64,000 bases of DNA from Enterococcus phoeniculicola ATCC BAA-412. GTDB taxonomy: Bacteria; Bacillota; Bacilli; Lactobacillales; Enterococcaceae. The translations under genes were made by a program, and so were the position numbers. Shown in pieces: positions 16,267-24,872 of the stretch; position 1 is the stretch's first letter, and each line of letters begins with the position of its first letter. The stretch lies in NCBI RefSeq assembly GCF_000407505.1, contig NZ_ASWE01000003.1, positions 62,001 through 126,000 on the forward strand, given 5' to 3'. The notes under the pieces are model-generated. The model did not search any database and was not told the origin of the DNA. It saw nothing but the letters and a program-made list of their open reading frames with translations.

Positions 16267-17466
16267 TTACATATGATTACTGTTTTTTCGTAGGACAATA
16301 AAGGCAGCAATCAGAAATAAGATACCCATGAATGCAGGCATGCTATGATTGATGCTAACGTAAAGCTGACCACCTATTAATGGGCCGATTACACGTGCAA
16401 GTGCTTGAATACTTTGTGCTCCTCCTTGTACGTGACCTTGCTCATGAGGGGCGACCGATTTTGAAAGCTTTCCATTAAATGAAGGACCAAAGATAGCGTC
16501 ACCTACACCAAAGAAAATCATTCCAAGAATAAAAAGCGCAGGAAGCTCAGTGAAGCTGGAACTAGCAATAAAGAGATATCCTACTATCTCACTACCGATA
16601 CCCAATTGAGCGATTTGACTATCAGTGAAAACAAGAAGCAAACGTGGCATAATAATTAGCTGCGAAAAGATATCAAGAGCGCCAATAATGGAGAATGTAA
16701 GACCGATAAGTAATGGCTGCCAGTGAAATGTATCAATTGAAAACTGTGAGAAAATTGCTTGAAGAGAGCCATTTGGCAGCCACAATAGAAAGCCTGTCAA
16801 CAATAAATAACTCACAGATCGAATAGAAAAAATTTCTTTTAACTGAATAAAAGGATTGAGTCGTTTCAAAGAAAGTGACTTAGCTCGAAGTGAGATGTCT
16901 AAGCTTTCAGGCATGAAAAAGTAACCATATAGCGTATTTAGTAATGTAATGAAAGCACCTGTGTACATAGGCAGCCGAATATTAAATTCAGCCAAAGTAC
17001 CACCAATGATAGGACCAAGTGCGGTTCCGACACCTACGAGTGCGCTGAGCCAGCCAAAGTATTTTGTTCGTTCAGCTTCAGAAGTAATATCAGAAAAAAA
17101 AGCAAAAAGAGCAGAGATTTCACCACCTGTTAGTCCTTCAATTATTCGACCTAAAAACAGAACCCCTATGGAACCACCTATTCCTAAAATACTGTAGCCG
17201 ATTGCTGAGCCCACCAGACTAAGAAGTAAAATGGGACGACGGCCAAATCGATCGCTCAGCGAACCAAGTATGGGGGAAGCTAAGAAAATGGCAAATGCAT
17301 AAAGTGAAGTCAAAGCAGTGACTATGAATGCTTGGGTTGTTTCATTTTTTGTATAGGAAGCGACAAGAAAAGGGAGGACAGGTGCAACGATTGTTAATCC
17401 TAAGCCAGTTAAAAATACGGAAATAAATCCGAATACTTGTGCATGCTTATTGATTGAATGATTCAT
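16267..17466 (-). CDS. MFS multidrug/tetracycline-type efflux transporter (DHA1)
   Basis: 399 residues starting at MNHSINKHAQ, eight bases after AAGGAG; the longer frame upstream runs through the promoter and is wrong. The drug:H+ antiporter motif A is seen as GSLSDRFGRRPILL near residue 60 and the motif C region GLTIVAPVLPFLVASY is at the first helix. Twelve membrane segments are expected. It is preceded by a very good promoter overlapped by two sites like the one in front of the neighbouring marR gene, so it is probably induced by MarR release. The drug is unknown. Confidence 0.85.
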   Translation of the reverse strand: MNHSINKHAQVFGFISVFLTGLGLTIVAPVLPFLVASYTKNETTQAFIVTALTSLYAFAIFLASPILGSLSDRFGRRPILLLSLVGSAIGYSILGIGGSIGVLFLGRIIEGLTGGEISALFAFFSDITSEAERTKYFGWLSALVGVGTALGPIIGGTLAEFNIRLPMYTGAFITLLNTLYGYFFMPESLDISLRAKSLSLKRLNPFIQLKEIFSIRSVSYLLLTGFLLWLPNGSLQAIFSQFSIDTFHWQPLLIGLTFSIIGALDIFSQLIIMPRLLLVFTDSQIAQLGIGSEIVGYLFIASSSFTELPALFILGMIFFGVGDAIFGPSFNGKLSKSVAPHEQGHVQGGAQSIQALARVIGPLIGGQLYVSINHSMPAFMGILFLIAAFIVLRKNSNHM

Positions 17467-17490
17467 AAAAAAACTCCTTACATCTTTTTT

Positions 17491-17546
17491 TAGTTTCCTG
17501 GGAAACAAAATGAGTATAAGGTTTTTTTGTTTCCTTGTCAACAAAA
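17491..17546 (-). promoter_or_regulatory. MFS gene promoter overlapped by two MarR-type operators
   Basis: On the minus strand TTGACA (17536-17541) and TATACT (17513-17518) are exactly 17 bases apart. Operators: TTGTTTCCTTGTCAACAAAA at 17527-17546 covers the -35, and TAGTTTCCTGGGAAACAAAA at 17491-17510 lies just after the -10. The same 20-base motif covers the -35 of marR at 18318-18337. Confidence 0.75.
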
Positions 17547-17835
17547 AAGAGAGCCTGAAAAACAACCGTACTAGTTATCTACAGATTCTCTAGAATAGTA
17601 ATGAAGATAGGGGAAAAGATCATCTTCACTGCGGCTCTCAATAATCTCTAAAAGCGAGACGGAGAATGGAAGGTTTCCCCTGCGTTTCGCTGTCAAAATC
17701 TCTATACGTGAGAAATGCAAGAGCTGTGGGCTTCAAATTACATCCCTGGTGTTCTAAATTCCAAAGCTGAGCACCTCCATCCCACTATTTTCTAAGTAGG
17801 GAGGTGGAAAAAAAGAGAAGATTTAGAGAGCAGAA
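17547..17835. other. Intergenic region with hairpin and repeat-like sequence
   Basis: No gene seen. CATCTTCACTGCG near 17621 is shared with the region near 42242, suggesting an old copy of a second intergenic repeat. CACCTCC...AGTAGGGAGGTG at about 17770-17806 forms a hairpin that may end the marR transcript. Confidence 0.4.
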
Positions 17836-18282
17836 CTATTTTGTTTTTTGTAAATGATGTCTATATCTGCCGATAAAACGAAAAATCGTATCGTATTCCT
17901 CTTCTGTCATGGGCGTAAAAACCTCTTGATCTCGTTCAAGAAATCGTTGATGTAAATCTGTGTGGATTTTCCGAATTTTTTCTCCCTCTTTCGTTAGGCG
18001 AAAATAGATTTCTTTTTTATTTTCAGGCGTTTGATAGCGTTCAATAATAGATTTTTCTAATAACTTTTTGGTCAGTTTACTGATTGCTCCGCGCGTCATA
18101 AAGCTTGCCGCTGCTAATTTAGTAACATTTGCTTGAGGAATTAATGCGATATGTTCAATCACTTCAATTTCATTTAACGTATAGCCTTTAAGAGCAGCTT
18201 CTAATTCTGGTTTGTTACGCCAAATAATTTCATTACTTAAGTCCATTAGTTCACTCATTAGTATGAATCGTTTATCTTTCAT
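17836..18282 (-). CDS. MarR-family transcription regulator
   Basis: 148 residues. The winged-helix recognition part is VTKLAAASFMTRGAISKLTKKLLEKSIIERYQ about residues 52-83, followed by the wing EIYFRLTKEGEKI. It lies upstream of, and in the same direction as, the MFS efflux gene but with its own promoter. An operator-like 20-mer over its own -35 and two similar ones at the efflux promoter suggest that it represses both. The inducer is unknown. Confidence 0.85.
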   Translation of the reverse strand: MKDKRFILMSELMDLSNEIIWRNKPELEAALKGYTLNEIEVIEHIALIPQANVTKLAAASFMTRGAISKLTKKLLEKSIIERYQTPENKKEIYFRLTKEGEKIRKIHTDLHQRFLERDQEVFTPMTEEEYDTIFRFIGRYRHHLQKTK

Positions 18283-18303
18283 TTTTACACCTCATTTAAG
18301 ATA

Positions 18304-18337
18304 AGTATAGAAATAGATTGTTTCTTTTGCAACAAAA
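18304..18337 (-). promoter_or_regulatory. marR promoter with operator over -35
   Basis: TTGCAA (18327-18332) and TATACT (18304-18309) are 17 bases apart on the minus strand. TTGTTTCTTTTGCAACAAAA at 18318-18337 covers the -35 in the same register as the operator at the MFS promoter. This supports negative autoregulation. Confidence 0.7.
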
Positions 18338-18443
18338 AGCAATGTCAAGTAAGCAATTTTCTTCAACTCTTTCTTGTTAAATAACAGGCGATTTGCTATT
18401 ATGAATAATTAGTAAGCAGGTACGGATAAAAGGAGAAATGAAT

Positions 18444-18818
18444 ATGTCATATAGGGAAAGAAAAGAATATATTTTTTATACATCTATTGCATTAATTCCA
18501 GGACTCGTACTGTTTGGAATTCTCCCATTCGTAGTGATGATAGGAACAAACGACTTTACAGGTCCGTTTAACAACCTTATTTTGAATGCATTCACTTTTG
18601 CCTTTGGAGGAGGATATCTTACATTATCTCTTGTTAGCGGGTTTCTATTAATAACAAGATTTTATGCAACGAGAACAAAGACGTTTAAAGTGTTAAGTAT
18701 TTTATTTTTCTTGTTTATTCCATTTTTCATTTATTATTTTTTCTTCCTTATTTCAGCTCCGTATTACATCTATAGCTTAATAAAGGTACATGACAGACGA
18801 TTTATACGAGAAGGATAA
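18444..18818 (+). CDS. Hypothetical membrane protein
   Basis: 124 residues from the ATG eight bases after AGGAG; an ATG two codons earlier is too close to that site. Three or four hydrophobic segments (about 9-32, 45-70, 84-106) and a basic C-terminus. No family recognised. It stands alone: a terminator follows, and the marR gene points away from it. Confidence 0.6.
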   Translation: MSYRERKEYIFYTSIALIPGLVLFGILPFVVMIGTNDFTGPFNNLILNAFTFAFGGGYLTLSLVSGFLLITRFYATRTKTFKVLSILFFLFIPFFIYYFFFLISAPYYIYSLIKVHDRRFIREG

Positions 18819-18824
18819 ACGATA

Positions 18825-18895
18825 AAAAAGAAAGCTTAGAGACAAGCAGACTGCTCCGAAACAGAGGAAGGGCTGCCCGTTCTAAGCTTTTTCTT
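18825..18895 (+). terminator. Hairpin terminator
   Basis: AGAAAGCTTAGA pairs with TCTAAGCTTTTTCT around a smaller internal stem. It directly follows the membrane protein gene. Confidence 0.7.
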
Positions 18896-19007
18896 CTGCT
18901 TCCGTTTCTTATTAAAGGAGCGAAATAACTCATTTAACGAGTAAATTTCTTCTATACATAGGCTTTACAATGAATATTAACGGACTATCTTGAAAGCAGA
19001 GGAATGA

Positions 19008-19082
19008 TTGGTTGATTACAAAGAAAGAACAGACATACAAGAAGAAGTAAAAAGCTTAGTTTTTGAATTAAGAAAGAATTAA
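19008..19082 (+). CDS. Possible 24-residue peptide gene (TTG start)
   Basis: A short open frame encoding a charged peptide (VDYKERTDIQEEVKSLV and a RKN end), preceded by AGAGG and a plausible promoter (TTTACA near 18964 and TATCTT near 18986). It ends inside the first of the direct repeats before the ABC operon. It may be chance or a leader peptide; I have no homologue in mind. Confidence 0.2.
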   Translation: MVDYKERTDIQEEVKSLVFELRKN

Positions 19083-19119
19083 GAATTAGTTAATAACCGA
19101 GTTAAGAAATGGTTGATAA
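19068..19119 (+). promoter_or_regulatory. Five direct repeats, likely response-regulator binding region
   Basis: TTAAGAA (19068), TTAAGAA (19079), TTAATAA (19090), TTAAGAA (19102) and TTGATAA (19113) recur with steps of 11, 11, 12 and 11 bases, on one face of the helix. They end just before a TAAGACTAT that could be the -10 of the ABC operon. OmpR-family regulators bind such 11-base direct repeats, and one is encoded at 21843-22523. Confidence 0.6.
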
Positions 19120-19151
19120 AGTAAGACTATCGAAAGAGGGGGAACACAAAA

Positions 19152-20078
19152 ATGACTGAAAATATATTAACACTAAATAATGTAACGAAAAAATTTGGTA
19201 ATCAATTCGCTTTAAAGGATGTCTCATTAACTGTGAAAAAAGGAGATATTTATGGATTGATTGGACGAAATGGTTCAGGGAAAACAACCATTATGAAATT
19301 AATCACTGATTTATCAAAAGAGTCTTCTGGTGGAGAGATTGTGTTATTGAATAATAGGAAAGGTTCAAAGCAATATCAAAAGAGCTTGCAACGTTCAGGA
19401 GCAGTTATTGAAAGTCCGGCGGCATATAGCAAATTAACAGCGTATCAAAATATGAAAATTATATGTATTCAAAAAGGGATTCATGATTTTTCTGTTATTG
19501 ATGAAGTGCTTGGGTTTGTAAATTTAGCGGATACAGGGAAGAAAAAATTTAAAAATTTCTCACTAGGGATGAAACAGCGGTTAGGAATTGCTATGGCACT
19601 AGTTAATAATCCAGATTTTCTGATTCTTGACGAACCAATTAACGGGTTAGATCCAATTGCAATTATTGAATTTAGAGGGATTTTAGAACGAATCAATCAG
19701 GAGAGAAATACGACCATCATCATATCTAGCCACATTTTAACCGAACTATATCAGGTATCTAATCGTTTTGGGTTCATTAATGAAGGCGAAATGATTCAGG
19801 AAATTTCAAAAGAAGAATTTGATAACTTAGTAACAAAATCAATTATTGTTGATGTGGAAGATACAAAGAAAGCAGCAATGATTCTAGCGGAAAACCAGTT
19901 TACTAATTTTGAAGTGACGAATGAAAATATTATCCGGATTTTAGATGATCGTATGGAAATTAAAGAGATTAATAAACTATTGGTACAAAATGATATTTTA
20001 GTGAACCAAATTCAAAAACAAGAGAATAGCTTAGAAGATTATTTCACAGAATTAGTGAAAAAAGCAGGGGGAAAATAG
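19152..20078 (+). CDS. ABC transporter ATP-binding protein (BcrA type)
   Basis: 308 residues: an ATPase domain of about 215 residues (Walker A GRNGSGKTT near 38, signature FSLGMKQRLGIAMAL near 138, Walker B FLILDEPINGLDP near 158) plus a C-terminal extension typical of peptide-resistance ATPases. AGAGGGGGAAC precedes the ATG. It is separated by one base from the permease gene. The two-component system encoded just beyond is the probable regulator, as in bacitracin-sensing modules of Firmicutes. Confidence 0.85.
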   Translation: MTENILTLNNVTKKFGNQFALKDVSLTVKKGDIYGLIGRNGSGKTTIMKLITDLSKESSGGEIVLLNNRKGSKQYQKSLQRSGAVIESPAAYSKLTAYQNMKIICIQKGIHDFSVIDEVLGFVNLADTGKKKFKNFSLGMKQRLGIAMALVNNPDFLILDEPINGLDPIAIIEFRGILERINQERNTTIIISSHILTELYQVSNRFGFINEGEMIQEISKEEFDNLVTKSIIVDVEDTKKAAMILAENQFTNFEVTNENIIRILDDRMEIKEINKLLVQNDILVNQIQKQENSLEDYFTELVKKAGGK

Positions 20079-20079
20079 A

Positions 20080-20835
20080 ATGATTCGATTAATGAAAGCA
20101 GATATTTACCGTTTATTACATACAAAAGGATTTTTTGCTACTGGCTTAGCAGTCATGGCTTATGCAATTATACAAGTTATAACAGAGACTTCAGGTGGCG
20201 TCGGCATTAATCAGGATTTGATGAGTCCTGCCGGGGCTGACTTAAAAAGTGCGGTGAATGCAGCAATTTTTTCTAGCAGCATACTTGTCTATATATTTAT
20301 TGGGTTGTTTGTCATGATTATTGGTTATGAGTTTTCACAAAAAAACTATAAAAATTCATTAACAGCAGGATTAAGCCGGTTTCAGTTTGTTTTTGCAAAG
20401 TATCTTAGTGAAGTCATTTACTTAACATTGTTTATTCTTATCTATTTTTTGACAGTTATTGTAACAGCCTATGTAAAATTTGGAAATACGCAAAGTGATT
20501 TTCTTTCATTAATAATGGAGGTACTATTTTTAGCAATTGCTTTTGGTTTGTTAATTAGTGTGGTTTTCAGCTTGGCAACGATGTTATTAATTAGTATGGG
20601 AAGTTTAATTGTAGGATCAGTGTTTATTGTATTTTATCCTCTTATTATTCAAATTGCCTATTCGTTAACAAGCTGGGAGCAATTAAAATATTTCGATTTT
20701 TTGGGCTTCGTTCAAATTCTTGCTACGGGACAGTTAACATTTGAAGAAATCATCCCTTATGTCATTGTCAGTGCAGTAGTGACGATTCTTGCTCTGATGG
20801 GCAGTGCGCTAGTGATTCGTAAGAAGGAATTATAA
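20080..20835 (+). CDS. ABC-2 family transporter permease
   Basis: 251 residues with about six hydrophobic segments (first near 18-34). The cytoplasmic segment GYEFSQKNYKNSLTAGLSRFQFVFAKY near residue 85 is typical of the permease partners of BcrA-type ATPases. It is the second and last gene of the operon and is closed by a strong terminator. Substrate unknown; peptide antibiotic resistance is the usual function. Confidence 0.8.
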   Translation: MIRLMKADIYRLLHTKGFFATGLAVMAYAIIQVITETSGGVGINQDLMSPAGADLKSAVNAAIFSSSILVYIFIGLFVMIIGYEFSQKNYKNSLTAGLSRFQFVFAKYLSEVIYLTLFILIYFLTVIVTAYVKFGNTQSDFLSLIMEVLFLAIAFGLLISVVFSLATMLLISMGSLIVGSVFIVFYPLIIQIAYSLTSWEQLKYFDFLGFVQILATGQLTFEEIIPYVIVSAVVTILALMGSALVIRKKEL

Positions 20836-20878
20836 AAATAAGGACAATCAGCCGATAGCGGATTGTCCTTATTTTTTT
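20834..20878. terminator. Bidirectional terminator between ABC operon and two-component system
   Basis: AAAATAAGGACAATC pairs perfectly with GATTGTCCTTATTTT around AGCCGATAGCG, with a T run after it and A run before it. Confidence 0.85.
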
Positions 20879-20930
20879 AGCGATATTTATCTGCGAGTTC
20901 TTCATCGACGAATTCAAAAGGTCCCCTCTC

Positions 20931-21842
20931 TCAATCAGCCGATACATAGCTTAGCGTATCTGAACGAATAGGGATGGATAGATTGATTTGAAAGCTTGAA
21001 CGCTCGGTTACTAGCTCAATATCGCCATCTAACAGCTTGATGAGTTCTTTTATGATATTTAAGCCTAATCCGGTACTCTTATTTTGACGAGAACGATCAT
21101 TTGTAACAAAACGATTTAAAAGATTTTCATTCTCATCAATTGGTTGAGCAGAGTCATTTTTTACAGTCAGAAGAATGCAGTTTGCTTCTTTTTTTCCTGT
21201 AAAATGAGCGCGTGTTTGTCCATGTTTTAAAATATTTCCTAACAAATTTTGAATAATTCGCTTTAATATTGTTAGATCAGAGATGAGTAAAAGATTGTCT
21301 TCTAAATCAAAGGATAACTCAATAGCTTGTGCTAAAAAATTCTCGTAATAGACAAATGCTTCTTCCTGAAGTAACTGAGTCACATTAACTAATTCAAATT
21401 CCATCTGCAGCTTTTTTTCATGAATGAGCGTATATTCCATTAAATAACTTAAATAGTTTTCAATAGTTGAGAGACCCGTTTCTGTTTTCTTTAATAGTTC
21501 ATAGGTATTAGGATCATTTTGTTTTTTTAATAACAATTGAACGTATCCTGAAGAGACCGTCAATGGTGTTTTTAAATCATGAGAAAGGTTGCTTAGTGAG
21601 TGATTAAACTGTTTTTCATTATTCCAATGTTTCTGATGAATTTTTTTGTTTTTTTGTATTAATTGATTATTTAAATTCAATAATTGGCGAATAAAGAAAA
21701 TTTTTGAAGTAGAGACAAGCTCTGCATTCGTGTCATTTTTTACTATATAACTTAATTGTTGATTGATATCAAGGAGCGTGTAGACAAGAAATACAAGAAG
21801 CCCCGCAAGTACCAACACAAGTATCGTAAGAAAAAGAATCAT
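20931..21842 (-). CDS. Sensor histidine kinase
   Basis: 303 residues. One clear N-terminal membrane segment (about 2-24) and almost no extracellular part, then the H box SLSNLSHDLKTPLTV with His88, an N box near residue 200 (LGNILKHG) and the G box STGLGLNI near 262. Kinases with so little sensing domain often depend on a partner transporter for stimulus detection. The gene starts directly after the response regulator stop, and the pair converges on a BcrA-type ABC operon, which I infer is its sensor partner or target. Confidence 0.85.
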   Translation of the reverse strand: MILFLTILVLVLAGLLVFLVYTLLDINQQLSYIVKNDTNAELVSTSKIFFIRQLLNLNNQLIQKNKKIHQKHWNNEKQFNHSLSNLSHDLKTPLTVSSGYVQLLLKKQNDPNTYELLKKTETGLSTIENYLSYLMEYTLIHEKKLQMEFELVNVTQLLQEEAFVYYENFLAQAIELSFDLEDNLLLISDLTILKRIIQNLLGNILKHGQTRAHFTGKKEANCILLTVKNDSAQPIDENENLLNRFVTNDRSRQNKSTGLGLNIIKELIKLLDGDIELVTERSSFQINLSIPIRSDTLSYVSAD

Positions 21843-22523
21843 TTAGTTTTGCTCCTTTGCTAAACGAATACCCATACCCCAAATTGTCTCAATGTATTCA
21901 TTTTCAGGATCGGCACTCTTCAACTTTTTACGCAAATTACTTAAATGAACATTTAAGGTATTTTCGCCACCCAAATAAGATTCTTCCCAAACTCGTTCAT
22001 AGAGATTTTCTTTTGAAAATATTTTTTTAGGGTTAGCTAATAATAAATCCATTAGCTGATATTCTTTTCTGGAAGCTTCAATAGGTTGGTCAAAAATAGT
22101 AATCTGGTGGAACTCTTCATTTAACGTGAGATTTTTATAAGTTAACTTTTTTTCTTCTAGAATAGCTGGTTGATTCCGGAATTGGACTTCAATACGAGCC
22201 TCCAGTTCATCAAAATTAAAGGGCTTGGGAATGTAGTCATTTGCACCGGCCTTCAAAAGTGTAACTGTCTTTTCTTTATCCCCAATGGCAGTCATGACAA
22301 TAACAGGCGTTTGAACCTGCTGACGAATTTCTTTTAGAACCTGCTCACCCTCTTTTCCTGGCAACATCAAGTCTAGTAAAATCAAATCATAAGAACCGCT
22401 TCCCCCTAACAAAGCGCCTTCAGTTCCTGTATGTACAATCGTTAGCTGTACGCTATTTTGGAAAAATTCCCTCAAAAGCTGGCAAATATGTATGTCATCT
22501 TCAACAATTAGAATACGTTTCAC
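21843..22523 (-). CDS. OmpR-family response regulator
   Basis: 226 residues. Receiver domain with acidic pair near residues 9-10, phospho-acceptor Asp51 in LILLDLMLPG, Thr in VIVMTA near 78 and Lys in YIPKPF near 100. The C-terminal winged helix ends with ENTLNVHLSNLRKKL and TIWGMGIRL. It is the first gene of the kinase pair. Its likely DNA site is the set of 11-base direct repeats before the ABC operon at 19152. The promoter region 22524-22821 shows no such repeats. Confidence 0.85.
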   Translation of the reverse strand: MKRILIVEDDIHICQLLREFFQNSVQLTIVHTGTEGALLGGSGSYDLILLDLMLPGKEGEQVLKEIRQQVQTPVIVMTAIGDKEKTVTLLKAGANDYIPKPFNFDELEARIEVQFRNQPAILEEKKLTYKNLTLNEEFHQITIFDQPIEASRKEYQLMDLLLANPKKIFSKENLYERVWEESYLGGENTLNVHLSNLRKKLKSADPENEYIETIWGMGIRLAKEQN

Positions 22524-22821
22524 TATGTCTACTCCTTTTTCCCTTTTTTGTTATCATATCATCAAAAAAGGGTAAAAATACAGTCTTTTTTAAGTTGAAA
22601 ATAAGAAGTGGGTAACTGAAGTGTTTTTTTTGCTCAGTTATGAAAAAAATAGTGAGAATATAGAAAAATCTATGAGGTAGGATTTGCATAGACTAGAGAA
22701 GGGGGAATCAGCTGGAGTCCTTTTTGTCGTGGTATACTTAACAAGTAATGGTTACGTAGAAGTAATTTTGAGGTAGGTAAAATTATCGGAAATTAACTAG
22801 GTAAGTTCAGGAGGAATTTGT

Positions 22822-23754
22822 ATGCAAACAATTTCAGAATGTTTAGGAATTCGGTACCCAATTTTTCAGGGAGCAATGGCACAGGTTTCAAGATATCCTC
22901 TTGCTGCTGCAGTGTCCAATGCAGGGGGACTAGGAATTATTGCTTCGGGTGGAATGGCAAAAGATGAGTTGAGAGAAGAAATTATTCAATGTAAAAAGCA
23001 TACCTCAAAGCCTTTTGCAGTAAATCTTATGTTGATGGCACCTAATCTTGACGAGCTAATTGAGGTCATTCTTGATGAAAAGGTGAAAATCATCACTACA
23101 GGAGCAGGAACTCCTAAAAAGTATATGCCCACATTTAAACAGGCAGGGATAAAAGTGATTCCTGTAGTTCCCAATGCACATATTGCAAAGAAAATGGAAG
23201 CTATTGGCGCATCAGCGGTAGTGGCAGAAGGCTCAGAAGCAGGTGGACATATTGGCGAGCTGTCAACCATGGTATTGTTGCCACAAGTGGTGGAAGCAGT
23301 TACTATTCCGGTGATTGCAGCAGGAGGGATTGCGACTGGAAAAGGAGTTGCAGCGGCATATGCTTTGGGGGCTCAAGGGATTCAAATGGGCACCGCCTTT
23401 ATGCTTGCTGAAGAGTGCCCGATTCCGCTAAATGTAAAGAAATTTATTGCAGAAGCAGGAGAATTAGATACGGTTGTCACAGGACGGTATACGGGTGCCC
23501 CTGTCCGAAGCTTAAAAAATAAAATGATTCAACAGTATGCACAATGGGAAAAAGAAGGCGTTTCAAGAGAAAAACTAGAAGAACTAACCCTAGGATCCGC
23601 GCGCAAAGCATCGAAAGGTGATATAGAAAATGGTTCAGTGATGGCTGGTCAAGTGTCAGGAGTCGTTCATGATATAAAACCCGCAAAAGAAATCATAGAA
23701 ACAGTTTTATCTGAGGCTAGACAGACGGTTGCGCATTTAACTTTGAATTTTTAA
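22822..23754 (+). CDS. fabK: FabK-type FMN-dependent enoyl-ACP reductase II
   Basis: 310 residues of the nitronate monooxygenase/FabK fold. Seen: RYPIFQGAMAQVSRYPLAAAV at the N-terminus, VAEGSEAGGHIGE near residue 135 (the flavin and catalytic His region) and PVIAAGGIATGKGVAAAYALGAQGIQMGTAF near 170-200. FabK reduces the last double bond in fatty acid elongation. It stands outside any fab operon, as the secondary reductase does in enterococci that also carry FabI. A true nitronate monooxygenase is the alternative; the sequence is closer to FabK. GGAGG precedes the ATG. Confidence 0.75.
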   Translation: MQTISECLGIRYPIFQGAMAQVSRYPLAAAVSNAGGLGIIASGGMAKDELREEIIQCKKHTSKPFAVNLMLMAPNLDELIEVILDEKVKIITTGAGTPKKYMPTFKQAGIKVIPVVPNAHIAKKMEAIGASAVVAEGSEAGGHIGELSTMVLLPQVVEAVTIPVIAAGGIATGKGVAAAYALGAQGIQMGTAFMLAEECPIPLNVKKFIAEAGELDTVVTGRYTGAPVRSLKNKMIQQYAQWEKEGVSREKLEELTLGSARKASKGDIENGSVMAGQVSGVVHDIKPAKEIIETVLSEARQTVAHLTLNF

Positions 23755-24130
23755 CATGAAAGCTATGACCTTAATTCAAAGAAAAAACCGATTCTACGCA
23801 TGAGACATGCTTGAGTTGAAGGCCTCCACAGCGTTTATTTCTCAACAAATTCTACACACAGTACCTATTTGGTTCTTGGAGCTGAACACAGCTGTCTCGA
23901 CCTCTATCTCCAGAAACAGATTCTTTTACGTAGGTAAAACGTGGGAAATTTAGAGCATGAGTTATAGTAATTTGAATATTGTAAATACTGCATGCTATTG
24001 TTTCAATAAAACTGGCCCCTTTTTAGGAATGTAAACGGACATATACGCTAGATAAACAGCTGTTGTATACCATAATAGACAGACAATTATCTCGCTTTAC
24101 TTTATTCTGAATTCACTAGGAGGAAACAAA
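23755..24130. repeat. Gene-free region with inverted copy of the dispersed repeat
   Basis: TTCTTGGAGCTGAACACAGC then TGTCTCGACCTC at about 23874-23905 is the reverse complement of the repeat head seen at 13227. TTCTACGCATGAGACATGCT near 23793 is shared with 42275. No gene seen. The region ends with the ribosome site of the next gene. Confidence 0.5.
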
Positions 24131-24715
24131 ATGAACTTTAGCAAACAACTAAAAAAATATCGGGAACTAAATCTCCTGTCACAAGAAGTGTTAGCTGAAA
24201 AAATATATGTTACTCGGCAAACTATTTCTAAGTGGGAAAATGATAAAAGTTATCCTGATATTCATAATTTAGTCGCTTTAAGTATTCTTTTTGCTATCTC
24301 CCTAGATGAATTAGTTAAAGGAGACATGATAATTATGAAGAATGCTATTGCAAACGAAAAAATGGATAAAGATGTTAAAGGAATGTTGTTATTTATGGGA
24401 TTGGGATTGATAGTAGGGGTTCCAAGTATTACTATTTTTGGGGCAAAAGGGTATATTCCTTTTGGTATTTTATGGGCAATTGGTACGTATTTTGCGATGA
24501 AAGTAGAAAAAGCGAAAAAGAAACATAATATAAAAACGTATAAAGAAATTATCGCTTTTTCGGAAGGAAATTCAAATTTAGAAGAGTTACAAAAGAAACG
24601 TAGTAATAGAAAGTATTTAGTAGAGAAAGTACTAATTGTGCTGGCTTTTACACTAACATGCAGTGCTATTGCATTGATTATCGGATTTATCACTAATATT
24701 TTTATGAAATTGTGA
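24131..24715 (+). CDS. XRE-family regulator with C-terminal membrane segments
   Basis: 194 residues. N-terminal helix-turn-helix (LAEKIYVTRQTISKWENDKSYPDIHNL about residues 21-47), a charged middle, and hydrophobic segments about 82-104, 105-121 and 168-190. This HTH-plus-membrane layout is common in Firmicutes; targets are usually unknown. GGAGG lies before the ATG. It converges with a second protein of similar layout at 24873-25448, with a terminator between. No neighbouring transporter is obviously controlled by it. Confidence 0.8.
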   Translation: MNFSKQLKKYRELNLLSQEVLAEKIYVTRQTISKWENDKSYPDIHNLVALSILFAISLDELVKGDMIIMKNAIANEKMDKDVKGMLLFMGLGLIVGVPSITIFGAKGYIPFGILWAIGTYFAMKVEKAKKKHNIKTYKEIIAFSEGNSNLEELQKKRSNRKYLVEKVLIVLAFTLTCSAIALIIGFITNIFMKL

Positions 24716-24785
24716 GTATTGAGTTATTAGCTTACATAATCAACTCATCAGCTAATCAACTCATTAGGTATAGGACAAACGAAAT

Positions 24786-24829
24786 AACCCACATCCTCTT
24801 TTCATCATGGAAGAGGATATGGGTTTTTA
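24786..24829. terminator. Terminator between the two XRE genes
   Basis: ACCCACATCCTCTT pairs with AAGAGGATATGGGT, followed by TTTTTAT. Confidence 0.75.
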
Positions 24830-24872
24830 TGCGGGTAAAATATGGAGAATCAGAAGGTAATTACCTATCTAT

